Assembly: GCF_016107575.1 (NCBI RefSeq)
Contig: NZ_JABAST010000008.1
Span: forward strand, 20,077-84,076
DNA from: Psychrobacter faecalis
GTDB lineage: Bacteria; Pseudomonadota; Gammaproteobacteria; Pseudomonadales; Moraxellaceae
Reading direction: 5' to 3'
DNA: 64,000 bases
The notes under the pieces are model-generated. The model was not told the origin of the DNA, did no database searches, and saw nothing but the letters and a program-made list of their open reading frames with translations. This document shows positions 9,619-19,239 of this stretch, piece after piece (positions within the stretch are counted from its first letter, which is position 1; the number at the start of each line of letters is the position of its first letter). A program made the translations under genes and the position numbers.

Positions 9619-10335
9619 TTAATTGAGCCAGTTTTTTATCAATTCTGGCCATAGTCCCAGTTTAAGCTTTGCCCAAGGTTCGGGGTCACGCAGCTGCTGC
9701 CAAAACTCAGCAAATGGCGGCGCAAAATAGACCAAGAGCGCAAGGATGACGTACAGGAGCAGATACCACCATTTATCTTTATGCTGATAAAACTTCATCG
9801 CTGTACCCGATGAGCGCTTCATTTTCATATTGGACAAATTCACACTATATAGCTCATCCAATGCCAAATGTACCATGGCGCCGCCGAATAAAAACAAGCC
9901 ATAAAACCAACTGACAGTTAGCGGTAAGGCTAAAATATCGTAGCTGACGTAGGTCATTCCAAGCCCTAGTATGGCCATGTAGGGCACCGAATGAATGACG
10001 CCGCGGTGTACGGTCATATTGGTAAAAATTGAAAATACCACATAACGCATAAAGCCGTAGCCCGCCAACCATAAAGCTATCAGCGCCAGTAAACTCAGCT
10101 CACTGCGCCAATGCATGACCAGACCAAAGGCAAAAATAAACGAGGTAATATTAAACCCAAGCTTAATCGGCGTCGAGTTATCAGAATCCAAATCAGGCAG
10201 CAGCCCACCGATAGTGCCGAGTGCCACGCACATCAAAAACCCTGAATCATCAATCAAGCCTGCTTTATAAACCGCAAGACTCATCGTACCACTTGCCATG
10301 AATGCAACATTTAAGTGGGTGTTAAAATTTGCCAT
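9619..10335 (-). CDS. Membrane-bound metal-dependent hydrolase, YdjM/DUF457-like
   Basis: The 238-residue protein begins MANFNTHLNVAF and has GTIGGLLPDLDSDNSTP near residues 41-57, then TVHRGVIHSVPYM near residue 107 and MVHLALDELYSVNL near residue 153. The conserved His and Asp residues and four or five hydrophobic segments match the YdjM (LexA-regulated inner-membrane hydrolase) family. Substrate unknown. The ribosome-binding site is weak. No LexA box was clearly recognised in the upstream region, so SOS control is not claimed. Confidence 0.8.
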   Translation of the reverse strand: MANFNTHLNVAFMASGTMSLAVYKAGLIDDSGFLMCVALGTIGGLLPDLDSDNSTPIKLGFNITSFIFAFGLVMHWRSELSLLALIALWLAGYGFMRYVVFSIFTNMTVHRGVIHSVPYMAILGLGMTYVSYDILALPLTVSWFYGLFLFGGAMVHLALDELYSVNLSNMKMKRSSGTAMKFYQHKDKWWYLLLYVILALLVYFAPPFAEFWQQLRDPEPWAKLKLGLWPELIKNWLN

Positions 10336-10449
10336 AAAAACTCATCAATAAATAGCGCACGAAATCTGTATTTCGAGCGGCTTGTCTAGCTGTAAAAAAG
10401 CGCTCCATGATACCATAGCCACGCCAGTCGTCTAATAGAGATAATCAAT

Positions 10450-11463
10450 ATGACCGCCACTGATTTACCTGCCAAGCCTTATCGAAATACTGCTTTTGAT
10501 GCATCTATTAATAACCCGTCTGCATACGCCAGCACGCTTGATGACAGCTTTGCTGCTATTGATTGGCAAGCGTCGTGGCTGTGTCACTTAAACCAGTTAG
10601 GCTATATAAGTAAAAGCATCAGCCAGCTAAGAGGCTTAAAAAATGACCCTGCTCAGACAGACAAACTCGAACATACGCCTGATATCATCGCCAAGGTTTT
10701 GAATACCGCATTACAGAAGCATGCTGACGCCTTACAACAGTCATTACCGCAAACCAAACCTGCGCTAAACAATCAAGCCCAAACCTTAAAATTCGTTTCA
10801 CAAAATGAGCTGCCAGAAGGCGAAGCGTACGAGCGCTTTATCGGCACCACCGGTAATATCCCGACCCGTGATAATTTGCATGATTTATTTAACGGTAGTA
10901 TTTGGCTCACCTTTCCAAAGACCAAAGCGCTGCTCAATTATTATCATATGCTTGAGATTAAGGAGCAAGGTATTGGCGCCAGTCGCGGCCGTGTCCGCGA
11001 TACCATTACCGTTTTTGATGAAAATGGCGCGATATTGGTCACCGCTGAGTCTAGTATCGGTAAGGCATTGGTTGATTTTGATTGGCAGGAAAGTTTGGTT
11101 GCACCACGTGACAAATGGGACGAGCCAAAGCAACTTAATAAACAAGCTCAGGCAGCAGTTTATATTTTTGGTCATGCACTGTTAGAGAAGCTACTGCACC
11201 CACGCAAAGCATTATGCGCCCATAGTATCGTGATAAATGTCACGCAAGATTTTTTTACCTTGTCGCTATCTGAGCGTATCAATCATTTGGATCAAAAAGT
11301 GGCCGATTATATGGACGCGTTATTATCAGAGCCAGATGTTTCCCCGCGCAAACTGTCGCCATTGCCCATTTTGGGCGTGCCACACTATTGGGCAGAAAAT
11401 GTCCAGCCGAGCTTTTATGAGGACAGCCAAGTCTTTCGGAGCGGTCGTCGTAGTCAAAGTTAA
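10450..11463 (+). CDS. DUF3025 family protein
   Basis: The middle of this 337-residue protein has the DUF3025 signature: FVSQNELPEGEAYERFI near residue 117, then IPTRDNLHDLFNGSIWLTFP near residue 137 and RVRDTITVFDENGAIL near residue 182. The C-terminal PLPILGVPHYWAENV segment is also family-like. It is predicted to be soluble, with no signal peptide or membrane segment. The function of the family is not established. The gene stands alone, divergent from the YdjM-like gene, with 114 bases between the two starts. Confidence 0.82.
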   Translation: MTATDLPAKPYRNTAFDASINNPSAYASTLDDSFAAIDWQASWLCHLNQLGYISKSISQLRGLKNDPAQTDKLEHTPDIIAKVLNTALQKHADALQQSLPQTKPALNNQAQTLKFVSQNELPEGEAYERFIGTTGNIPTRDNLHDLFNGSIWLTFPKTKALLNYYHMLEIKEQGIGASRGRVRDTITVFDENGAILVTAESSIGKALVDFDWQESLVAPRDKWDEPKQLNKQAQAAVYIFGHALLEKLLHPRKALCAHSIVINVTQDFFTLSLSERINHLDQKVADYMDALLSEPDVSPRKLSPLPILGVPHYWAENVQPSFYEDSQVFRSGRRSQS

Positions 11464-11891
11464 AAGATATGGGCACACCTTGTCCGGTAAACGTTGAATT
11501 TTAACTGCTAAAGCATTGTCGTGGTTACGATTGTGCCACGATTCAACACCATCTAGTCGTTAACAAAGTGCTGCTTATTTGTTATGGTAAAAGGACGTTA
11601 CAGTTAAACGCTAAACAGATGCATATATCTTTTGTTAACGGCGATTTCGTTCACCTCACCGTTATCAATAAATATTTATTCAAATAAAAGCACCGTTAAC
11701 TATTGTACTTAGCACTTGTTAAAAACGAGCGTTTATTAAAAAATAGTTGTCGCCATTCGATTTAAGCACATTCATTTAAATTAAGAAGAAATAAGCCACC
11801 AGTTATCAGCATAAATTGCCATGCATTCACAGTCGTATTAATGGCATAAGGATTTATGCTTAGGATCTATAACAACGATAAGGAAGCTACC
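11464..11891. other. 428-base gap upstream of aconitase
   Basis: No open reading frame is convincing here. A 6-bp stem (TCGTGG at 11519-11524 with CCACGA at 11536-11541) may close the DUF3025 message, but no T tract follows. Further on, GTTAACGG at 11634-11641 and CCGTTAAC at 11693-11700 form a perfect inverted pair 51 bases apart. An additional CGTTAAC lies near 11558. These could be regulatory sites for acnA. AGGAAG just before 11892 is the acnA ribosome-binding site. Confidence 0.4.
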
Positions 11892-14678
11892 ATGAGTGAT
11901 ATTTTTAATGTAAAAGATACGATTGACGTCGCTGGCAAGGAGCACGTTTATTATAGCTTGCCAAAGCTGACTGACACTTACGAGAACATCAGCAAACTGC
12001 CATTTTGCATGAAAATCGTCTTAGAAAACCTACTGCGTAATGAAGACGACGGGCAATCTGTCGGCAAAAACCACATCGAAGCCGTTGCCAATTGGGACGC
12101 TGGGGCAGAAGCGTCAAAAGAAATCGCCTTTATGCCAGCGCGTGTCGTCCTGCAAGATTTTACCGGTGTACCATCAGTGGTGGATTTGGCAGCGATGCGT
12201 GATGCGGTGGTTGAGCTTGGCGGTCGTGCTGAGCAGATTAACCCCTTTATCCCAAGTGAATTGGTCGTTGACCACTCTGTACAGGTCGACGCTTATGGCC
12301 GCGAAGATGCACTAGACTTAAACGAGAAAATTGAATTTAAGCGTAATAACGAGCGTTATGAGTTTTTACATTGGGGCAAAAACGCCTTTAAAAACTTTGT
12401 CGTTGTGCCACCAGCAACCGGTATTGTGCATCAGGTTAACTTAGAATATTTAGCGCGTGTAGTAATGGCTGCTGAAGTAGACGGAGAGCTGACCGCGTAT
12501 CCAGATACGGTATTTGGTACAGACAGTCACACCACCATGATTAATGGTATTGGCGTACTTGGTTGGGGTGTTGGTGGTATCGAAGCGGAAGCGGCGATGC
12601 TTGGTCAGCCATCCTCAATGCTCATTCCACAAGTGGTCGGTTTTGAGCTCAAAGGCAAATTGACCGAAGGCGTGACCGCAACGGATTTGGTACTACGCGT
12701 CGTTGAGATGTTACGCGCTCACGGTGTGGTAGGTAAATTCGTCGAATTTTACGGCGAAGGCTTACACAGTATGCCACTCGCTGACCGTGCAACCATTGCC
12801 AACATGTCACCAGAATACGGCGCAACCTGTGGTATTTTCCCGATTGACCAAATGGCTATTGATTATCTGCGTCTGTCAGGTCGTGAAGAAAGTCAGATTG
12901 AGCTGGTTGAAAAATATGCCAAAGCGCAAGGCTTATGGCATGATGCCGATACGCCGGCTGCGACATATTCAAGTAAGCTTGAGCTGGACTTATCATCGGT
13001 GAAACCAGCCCTTGCCGGTCCGAACTTGCCGCAGCAGCGTATCAATTTGTCTGATATGCATGAGAAGTTTGGCGAAACGCTAGAGAAAATGACCAAAGAC
13101 CGTAAGTCAGAAATTGATGGTAAAGTGCGCTTTGACCAAGAAGGTGCGCAGCAAGAGCAAGCCGATAGACTGTATGCCAAGCCTAATGTCTTCTCTGACG
13201 TTAATATCGATGATAAGAGCCACAAACTGCGTGATGGTTCGGTGGTTATCGCCGCGATTACCTCTTGTACCAACACCTCAAACCCTGCGGTGATGATTGG
13301 CGCTGGTTTGGTGGCGAAAAAAGCCGCTGCCAAAGGTTTAAAAGCCAAGCCTTGGGTAAAAACCTCATTGGCACCAGGCTCAAAAGTTGTTACCGATTAT
13401 CTTGAAAAAACCAAACTGATGGATGAGCTAGAGAAAACAGGCTTCTATTTGGTTGGTTATGGTTGTACGACATGTATCGGTAACTCAGGCCCACTCTTAG
13501 AGTCGATTGAACAAGGTATCAAAGAAAACGATTTGGTTGCCGCTGCGGTGTTATCGGGTAACCGTAACTTTGAAGGGCGTATTCACTCGCACGTCAAGGC
13601 CAGTTACTTGGCGTCGCCACCGCTGGTGGTTGCTTATGCGCTGGCAGGGACGGTCGATATTGACTTGACCACCCATCCGCTAGGACAAGACCAAGACGGT
13701 AACGATGTCTACCTAAAGGATATTTGGCCAACGTCCGATGAAATTAATGAACTAATTGCCAATAATATCGACGCCGATATGTTCCGTAAAAACTACGGCG
13801 AAGTGTTTGACGGTAGTGCTGCATGGAACGCCATTAGCTCAGCCGATAGTCAGCTGTATCCATGGAGCGAGAAGTCTACTTATATCAAAAACCCACCGTT
13901 CTTTGATGGCATGACCATGGAGCCAGAAGGCATTCCTGATATCGAAGGCGCGCGTATCTTGGGTCTATTTGGCGATTCAATCACCACTGACCATATCTCG
14001 CCAGCTGGTAATATCGATGCTAATTCTCCTGCGGGTAAGTACTTGCAAGAGCGCGGTGTGATGCCAGCCGACTTTAATAGTTATGGCTCACGCCGTGGTA
14101 ACGATGCGGTCATGACCCGCGGTACTTTTGCCAATATCCGTATCAAAAACCAGATGATGGGCGGTAAAGAAGGCGGCTATACTTACTACTTTAAAGGCGA
14201 CAACGCCACGCTTCAAGACGGCGAAGAAATGGCCATCTATGACGCGGCGATGAAGTATAAAGAAGATCAGCGCCCACTTGTGGTACTTGGCGGTGCAGAG
14301 TATGGCTCTGGTTCTAGCCGTGACTGGGCCGCGAAGGGTACGATTTTGCTCGGCGTAAAAGCGGTATTGACCAGCTCGTTTGAGCGTATTCACCGCTCAA
14401 ACCTAGTCGGTATGGGCGTGTTGCCATTAACCTTTAAAGGTGATGAAAACGCCGATACTTATCACCTAGACGGTTCTGAAGTACTAAGTATCACAGGCCT
14501 TGATAATGGCGAAAGTAAAACCGCAACAGTGACGGCGACCCGTGCTGATGGTTCAACTGAAACCTTTGAGGTAAACGTCATGCTACAGACGCCAAAAGAG
14601 CGCGAATACGTGCGTCATGGCGGCGTATTGCACTATGTACTACGTCAATTGGCAGCTGAGAGTAAAAACGCAGCGTAA
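11892..14678 (+). CDS. acnA: Aconitate hydratase, AcnA type
   Basis: The 928-residue enzyme isomerises citrate to isocitrate in the TCA cycle. It has the AcnA/IRP layout: SLPKLTDTYENISKLPFCMKI-type opening, VLQDFTGVPSVVDLAAMRDA near residue 90, FGTDSHTTMINGIGVLGWGV near residue 205, and the cluster cysteines in SCTNTSNP (about residue 459) and GCTTCIGNSG (about 524-528). The swivel domain has GLFGDSITTDHISPAG and YGSGSSRDWAAKG. The ORF is open 12 codons further upstream, but the ATG at 11892 has AGGAAG at good spacing and begins MSDIFNVKD, the family-like start. A terminator follows at 14702. Confidence 0.97.
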   Translation: MSDIFNVKDTIDVAGKEHVYYSLPKLTDTYENISKLPFCMKIVLENLLRNEDDGQSVGKNHIEAVANWDAGAEASKEIAFMPARVVLQDFTGVPSVVDLAAMRDAVVELGGRAEQINPFIPSELVVDHSVQVDAYGREDALDLNEKIEFKRNNERYEFLHWGKNAFKNFVVVPPATGIVHQVNLEYLARVVMAAEVDGELTAYPDTVFGTDSHTTMINGIGVLGWGVGGIEAEAAMLGQPSSMLIPQVVGFELKGKLTEGVTATDLVLRVVEMLRAHGVVGKFVEFYGEGLHSMPLADRATIANMSPEYGATCGIFPIDQMAIDYLRLSGREESQIELVEKYAKAQGLWHDADTPAATYSSKLELDLSSVKPALAGPNLPQQRINLSDMHEKFGETLEKMTKDRKSEIDGKVRFDQEGAQQEQADRLYAKPNVFSDVNIDDKSHKLRDGSVVIAAITSCTNTSNPAVMIGAGLVAKKAAAKGLKAKPWVKTSLAPGSKVVTDYLEKTKLMDELEKTGFYLVGYGCTTCIGNSGPLLESIEQGIKENDLVAAAVLSGNRNFEGRIHSHVKASYLASPPLVVAYALAGTVDIDLTTHPLGQDQDGNDVYLKDIWPTSDEINELIANNIDADMFRKNYGEVFDGSAAWNAISSADSQLYPWSEKSTYIKNPPFFDGMTMEPEGIPDIEGARILGLFGDSITTDHISPAGNIDANSPAGKYLQERGVMPADFNSYGSRRGNDAVMTRGTFANIRIKNQMMGGKEGGYTYYFKGDNATLQDGEEMAIYDAAMKYKEDQRPLVVLGGAEYGSGSSRDWAAKGTILLGVKAVLTSSFERIHRSNLVGMGVLPLTFKGDENADTYHLDGSEVLSITGLDNGESKTATVTATRADGSTETFEVNVMLQTPKEREYVRHGGVLHYVLRQLAAESKNAA

Positions 14679-14701
14679 TATTTAATTAAAGTGAGAATAA
14701 G

Positions 14702-14730
14702 AAAAGCCCAGTCGTGATAACTGGGCTTTT
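14702..14730. terminator. Bidirectional intrinsic terminator between acnA and the LysE gene
   Basis: AAAAGCCCAGT (14702-14712) pairs with ACTGGGCTTTT (14720-14730) around a 7-base loop. It has A and T tracts on both sides, so it can serve acnA on the plus strand and the LysE-family gene on the minus strand. The same stem sequence recurs at 15578 and 17049. Confidence 0.9.
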
Positions 14731-14766
14731 TTATGCGCAATGCTTTTTAATTCGTTATTTTTACCT

Positions 14767-15420
14767 TTAACCCTTCTCAGTCAACAGTTTAATCCCCAAG
14801 CCAATAAACACCACACCACTAATTTTATTTAAAATAGATTCGATAGTTGGATTCTCTCGCAGCTTTTCACTGAATTTTGACGCCAGTAATGCCAAACATA
14901 AACACCATATAAAACCAGTGACGGCAAAGGTCAATCCTAAAATGATGAACGACACCATGCTATTGGCATAATTAGGATTGATAAATTGCGGGAAGAACGC
15001 CAAAAAGAATAATGCGACTTTTGGATTAAAGGTATTGGTAAGCACGCCCTGTTTATAGATTTGTCCATAATCTAAAAAACTAGTACGAGTAGGATGATCA
15101 TGGCTGGATAAATTATCGGCCATTAAAGCATCTGGTTTCGTTAGCAGCATCTTTAGGCCTAAATAGCATAGGTAGCTGGCACCAATATATTTAACGACCA
15201 TAAATGCAGTAGGGGAGTTGGCCAATAAGACGGATAAGCCCAGCGCCGCCAATAACGTATGCACTAAAATCCCTGAGATAATACCGAGCACGGAATAAAA
15301 ACCCGCCGTTTGCCCCTGTGAAATACTGCGGGTAACGATATACATGCTATCGCTGCCAGGGATCAGGTTTAACAAGATGGCTGCCATGACAAACCCTAGG
15401 TAATTCTCAATACCGAACAT
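14767..15420 (-). CDS. LysE/RhtB family amino acid exporter
   Basis: The 217-residue protein has about six hydrophobic segments. It carries the family pattern NLIPGSDSMYIVTRSISQG near residue 20, YIGASYLCYLGLKML near residue 75 and QGVLTNTFNPKVALFFLAFFPQF near residue 120 (quoted in parts; the NPK motif is diagnostic). The family exports amino acids or derivatives across the inner membrane; the substrate here cannot be told. A TTG two codons earlier is possible and would sit closer to AAAGG, but the ATG at 15420 gives the common MFGIENYLG start. Confidence 0.88.
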   Translation of the reverse strand: MFGIENYLGFVMAAILLNLIPGSDSMYIVTRSISQGQTAGFYSVLGIISGILVHTLLAALGLSVLLANSPTAFMVVKYIGASYLCYLGLKMLLTKPDALMADNLSSHDHPTRTSFLDYGQIYKQGVLTNTFNPKVALFFLAFFPQFINPNYANSMVSFIILGLTFAVTGFIWCLCLALLASKFSEKLRENPTIESILNKISGVVFIGLGIKLLTEKG

Positions 15421-15577
15421 CGCCAACGTGCCTTTTAGATAATAGGAGAGGCTCTTAGTATAGGCTTGTGCGCGGCGAAATGTCTAGTTTTTCAAGTTCT
15501 ATTCTTTCAGACTTAAAGTGTTATTAATAAAAAATGGTATCAATAAAACGTGTTGCCAATAAAAAACGCTAGGCGAA

Positions 15578-15615
15578 AAAAAGCCCAATCACGATATAGT
15601 GTGACTGGGCTTTTT
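15578..15615 (-). terminator. Intrinsic terminator after the 15669-16709 gene
   Basis: AAAAAGCCCAATCAC and GTGACTGGGCTTTTT form a long stem with one A-C mismatch on the plus strand, which becomes a G-U pair in minus-strand RNA. A T tract follows on the minus strand. It therefore serves the minus-strand gene ending at 15669. Confidence 0.85.
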
Positions 15616-15668
15616 GACAAAGTTTAATAAGTATATTGTTCCTTACTTATTTTAGTTCATTTGGCCTT

Positions 15669-16709
15669 TTAGCGAACGTTATCACCAAGAGTAACGATAG
15701 GCTTGTCTAAACGATGGTTGGCTGCTGCACTTCTTGCGCCCATAATAGCAGCGATAAAAGTTAAGATAGTGCTGATTAACCAAAATAGACCACTATATAA
15801 AGCTGCTTTACGAGCAACCTCTTCCGCTTGTTGTAATTTTTGTTCAGCGGCTGCTTTTGCTTCAGCGATATTTTGCTCAGTTTTTATTTTATATTCGTTA
15901 AATGACTGCTGAACCTCGGTACGAACTTCGATAGCTTGCGCTTCTGTTAGACCTTCTTGTTGCAAACGGGTGATGAGCTCAGGACCTTTTAAGGTCTGCT
16001 CGATTGCTGCCATACGCTGTTTTGCATAGTCATCAATATTGCGCCACGTGTCGATATCGGTAAAGTCCATATTGGCTACTTGTGTCTTAGTACCATTGAC
16101 CAAATCTTTAACCACACGACTGGTTGCTGCGACTTGCTGTTCGCTTAAGTTTTGCGTATTTTTTGCTACCATTGCTTGGATATCTTCTTCACTGATATCT
16201 CCTGAAACGCGCTGATAAATCTCCTGCGCTTTTTGCTGTACGCCGTCGTTTTGTGCGGCTTGACCAGCAGCGGCTGCACCGACGGTCGCTGTTGTGGCAG
16301 CCGTTTTAGCGACCGTACCAACGGTAGAACCTACCGCATTACCAGCTGTGGTTAAAATCCCAGTTGCGCTACTTAATGTAAAAAAAGTAGTAAACAGTAC
16401 AATCAAAGCGGCGGTTAGCATACCCGTTAAGGTAGCATCTCTTGGATCTACATCGGTACCATCACCAAATAATGCTTCTGGCGCTGAGAATTTAATTGCA
16501 AAGTGACCTGCTACAAAAGCACTGATCAAAGCGGTAATAACCGCATATATACCGCCCGCGATACTGGTACCTTTTAAATCAAACGGTAAAAATGAGCTTA
16601 GCACTAAAGCCAAGGCAACCATTGCCATCACGATAATCAATCCCATGACCAAACCGGCAAGTACACCGCGCCAGGAGGGGCGTCTTTGAGGAGTATAAGT
16701 AGTTAACAT
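15669..16709 (-). CDS. Membrane-anchored coiled-coil protein of unknown function
   Basis: I do not recognise a named family. The 346-residue product has an N-terminal hydrophobic segment (GVLAGLVMGLIIVMAMVALA, about residues 14-33), a second near residue 50, a third near residue 100 (TGMLTAALIVLFTTFFTLSS) and a fourth close to the C terminus (YSGLFWLISTILTFIAAIMG). Between the third and fourth lies a soluble stretch of roughly 170 residues rich in Ala, Gln and Glu (QNIAEAKAAAEQKLQQAEE) that should form helices or a coiled coil. The start at 16709 (MLTTYTPQ) has AAGGA seven bases upstream; the ATG two codons earlier would be too close to it. Monocistronic, with its own terminator at 15578. Confidence 0.75.
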   Translation of the reverse strand: MLTTYTPQRRPSWRGVLAGLVMGLIIVMAMVALALVLSSFLPFDLKGTSIAGGIYAVITALISAFVAGHFAIKFSAPEALFGDGTDVDPRDATLTGMLTAALIVLFTTFFTLSSATGILTTAGNAVGSTVGTVAKTAATTATVGAAAAGQAAQNDGVQQKAQEIYQRVSGDISEEDIQAMVAKNTQNLSEQQVAATSRVVKDLVNGTKTQVANMDFTDIDTWRNIDDYAKQRMAAIEQTLKGPELITRLQQEGLTEAQAIEVRTEVQQSFNEYKIKTEQNIAEAKAAAEQKLQQAEEVARKAALYSGLFWLISTILTFIAAIMGARSAAANHRLDKPIVTLGDNVR

Positions 16710-17158
16710 AACCATTCCTTTTTTAAAATTTCCTAATTTTGTATGGGTATTTATAGTTTTCACTCTATGCTTAGAGCAGTTGTACACGTACTTAAATTCA
16801 CAACCATTGATTGATATTTATCGTTTATTGTTTTTTGCCATCAATTAAAGGTTGTGAACATAATATAAGCATAAGGAATAGAAAGACTTATTAATAATAC
16901 TGTTAAGTAGAAAAGCATGAGGAATGTGTATTAGAATGTTAAAATAAGTGACAAAATCAACGAAATGTAAGTGTAAGTAAGAAAGAATTAAGCAATTAAT
17001 ATTTGTCTCGTAATGATTTTTTAAAATAGGCGACAAAAAATACAGACAAAAAAAGCCCAGTCACCATATGATGACTGGGCTTTTTTATTGTGCGCTTATT
17101 AGTCTAATCTAATACTTAAAGGTACTAAGCAAAAGTGCTAATAAGTGACGCCGAATAG
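16710..17158. other. AT-rich gap between the membrane protein gene and tRNA-Glu
   Basis: Aside from the terminator at 17049-17086, no coding region is convincing. A 63-codon minus-strand frame (16845-17036) lacks a ribosome-binding site and family character. The left part presumably holds the promoter of the minus-strand gene starting at 16709. Confidence 0.4.
17049..17086 (-). terminator. Intrinsic terminator downstream of tRNA-Glu
   Basis: AAAAAAGCCCAGTCA (17049-17063) pairs without mismatch with TGACTGGGCTTTTTT (17072-17086) around an 8-base loop. It lies 3' of the minus-strand tRNA genes and has T tracts on both strands. Confidence 0.9.
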
Positions 17159-17234
17159 TGGCGTCCCCAGGGGGATTCGAACCCCCGTTACCGCCGTGAA
17201 AGGGCGGTGTCCTAGGCCTCTAGACGATGGGGAC
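17159..17234 (-). tRNA. tRNA-Glu (UUC)
   Basis: The minus strand reads GTCCCCATCGTCTAGAGGCC at the 5' end. The anticodon stem-loop CCGCCCTTTCACGGCGG gives anticodon TTC. The T arm is GGGGGTTCGAATCCCCC, and the acceptor ends GGGGACG followed by an encoded CCA at 17159-17161. Length is 76 bases with all four arms intact, close to E. coli tRNA-Glu. Confidence 0.98.
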
Positions 17235-17398
17235 GCATAGAGTGTCATAACCACTATTTTACAATAGCATTACAACGGTACTTCACAATATCAGAGTGCT
17301 TATCTATTAATAGAGCAAGCCTTGCCTAGGTGCTGATATCGTCCTACTAGCGAGTATTTATTCAGGTTTCAGTAAACTGAACGTTGCGATAAATAGTA

Positions 17399-17474
17399 TG
17401 GTGGAGCTAAACGGAGTCGAACCGTTGACCCCTTGCATGCCATGCAAGTGCTCTACCAACTGAGCTATAGCCCC
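17399..17474 (-). tRNA. tRNA-Ala (GGC)
   Basis: The minus strand begins GGGGCTATAGCTCAGTTGGT. The anticodon stem-loop TTGCATGGCATGCAA gives anticodon GGC. The T arm is AACGGTTCGACTCCGTT and the gene ends TAGCTCCACCA with an encoded CCA at 17399-17401. It is 76 bases long and nearly identical to the E. coli alaW/alaX type. It lies between gltX and tRNA-Glu, all on the minus strand. Confidence 0.97.
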
Positions 17475-17614
17475 TCGCTAAGAGTGTGCGTATTTTAGGT
17501 AAGACCAGCAGTCTTGTCAACCGCTATTTTAAAAATAATGCATAAATTTGCAAAAAAAGTTAGTAAAAGTATTTAAATGGCTAATTCTGGGCATTTAAGT
17601 ACGGAGATTAATAT

Positions 17615-17648
17615 AAAAAAAGGGTCAGTATTAGCCTGACCCTTTTTT
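17615..17648 (-). terminator. Intrinsic terminator of gltX
   Basis: AAAAAAAGGGTCAG pairs with CTGACCCTTTTTT around a 7-base loop, with T tracts on both strands. It lies just past the gltX stop and before the tRNA genes, so the tRNAs need their own promoter or read-through. Confidence 0.9.
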
Positions 17649-17703
17649 ATTAATTATCCATTCTACTCTTAATTAACCAGTACAAGGTTATTTAGCAGCC
17701 AAA

Positions 17704-19239
17704 CTATTCAGCCGCCAAGAAGTCTGGCAACTCTGCCGCTTGTTTCTCAAGTTTTTTCAGTTTCTTTTTGCCAAGGCCACCCAGTACATCAACCGCATGG
17801 CGTAAACGGGTCAGGGTCATATCAGCGCCGATAATCGCCATAGAGTTCATGACTGGCGTCGATGAGGTGCTACCAGCGATAGCGATAAAGAACGGCGCCA
17901 TAAAGTCACGCATTTTAATATCAAGATGAGCAGCAAGGCCTTTTAGCGTGGCATAAATATTTTCTTCCGTCCACGTCGGCAAGGTTTCTAGCTGCCAAAG
18001 CGCCAGTTGTAGCATCTCGGTAATTTGTTCAGGCGTCAGCGACTTATGGGTAAAGCTTTCAGCGGTGATAGCAGGCAGGTTTTGAAAATAAAAGCCGCCC
18101 CAGTTAACCGCATCAGACAGCAGTTCAATACGTGGTTGAATTGCGGCGGCAATCGCGGTTAGTTTATCGCTGTCACTTGCCCAGTCGAGGATTTTGTTTT
18201 TAAGCTCTTCAGGGCTAAGCGCACGTAGCCATTCCGCATTTAGCCAGTTGAGTTTTTCGATATCGAAAATAGGACCGCCAAGCGACACACGCTGAATATC
18301 AAAGCTGGCAATCATCTCATCCAAGGTGAACTTTTCCGCTTCGTCAGGCATTGAGTAGCCCATACGGCCAAGGTAGTTGAGCAGCGCTTCTGGTAACACG
18401 CCGGCATCACGATAGTAGGTAATAGAGGTTGGGTTTTTACGTTTTGACAGCTTTGATTTATCAGGGTTACGCAATAATGGCATATGACAAAGAACGGGCA
18501 TCTCCCAACCAAAATACTCATAAAGCAGCTGATGCTTCGGTGCAGAGTTGAGCCATTCTTCACCGCGCATAACATGACTGATTTCCATCAAATGGTCGTC
18601 GACGACGTTGGCCAAATGATAGGTTGGCATACCGTCAGTTTTTAGCAGCACTTGCATATCGACTTGCGTCCATGGAATCTCAACCGTACCGCGTAGCATG
18701 TCATGTATTTGGCAGACGCCTTCGGTTGGCACGCGCATACGAATAACGTGCGGTTTGCATTCAGCGACTAATTGCGCGGTTTTCTCTGGTGCTAAATGTG
18801 CGCAGCGACCGTCATAGCGCGGCGTTTCGCCATTGGCCATTTGCTCAGCGCGCATGGTATCAAGCTCTTCAGGGGTACAAAAACAGCGAAACGCATGATC
18901 GCTTGCTATCAGCTGCTCGGCATGTTTTTTATAAATATCACTACGCTCGCTTTGACGATACGGTGCGTGCGGACCGCCGATATCTGGACCTTCTGCCCAG
19001 TCAAGACCGACCCAACGCAGCGCATCCAAAATCATTTGTTCAGATTGCTCGGTTGAGCGCGTTTGATCGGTATCTTCAATACGTAAAATAAACTCGCCGC
19101 CGTGGGCTTTGGCAAAGGCTAAATTAAATAGGGCGATATAAGCGGTGCCGACATGCGGAAAACCAGTCGGTGAGGGCGCAATACGCGTACGAATAGGACG
19201 CTTGCTATCAAGGTTGGCTTGGGATGATGTTTGGGTCAT
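17704..19239 (-). CDS. gltX: Glutamyl-tRNA synthetase
   Basis: A class I synthetase of 511 residues that charges tRNA-Glu. The N terminus has [20 protein letters not shown], holding the HIGH-type motif as PHVGTA. It is followed by [13 protein letters not shown] and, near residue 261, [10 protein letters not shown] as the KMSKS motif. The anticodon-binding domain is C-terminal. The ORF is open 19 codons further, but [10 protein letters not shown] at 19239 fits the family start; the ribosome-binding site (GAG) is weak. Its cognate tRNA-Glu lies about 470 bases downstream on the same strand beyond a terminator. It is divergent from rsmH. Confidence 0.97.
   Translation of the reverse strand: MTQTSSQANLDSKRPIRTRIAPSPTGFPHVGTAYIALFNLAFAKAHGGEFILRIEDTDQTRSTEQSEQMILDALRWVGLDWAEGPDIGGPHAPYRQSERSDIYKKHAEQLIASDHAFRCFCTPEELDTMRAEQMANGETPRYDGRCAHLAPEKTAQLVAECKPHVIRMRVPTEGVCQIHDMLRGTVEIPWTQVDMQVLLKTDGMPTYHLANVVDDHLMEISHVMRGEEWLNSAPKHQLLYEYFGWEMPVLCHMPLLRNPDKSKLSKRKNPTSITYYRDAGVLPEALLNYLGRMGYSMPDEAEKFTLDEMIASFDIQRVSLGGPIFDIEKLNWLNAEWLRALSPEELKNKILDWASDSDKLTAIAAAIQPRIELLSDAVNWGGFYFQNLPAITAESFTHKSLTPEQITEMLQLALWQLETLPTWTEENIYATLKGLAAHLDIKMRDFMAPFFIAIAGSTSSTPVMNSMAIIGADMTLTRLRHAVDVLGGLGKKKLKKLEKQAAELPDFLAAE

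Noticed and set aside
16845..17036. 63-codon minus-strand frame near the tRNA genes
   Set aside because: AT-rich frame rich in Leu, Ile, Tyr and Asn with no ribosome-binding site or recognisable motif; consistent with chance in AT-rich spacer DNA.
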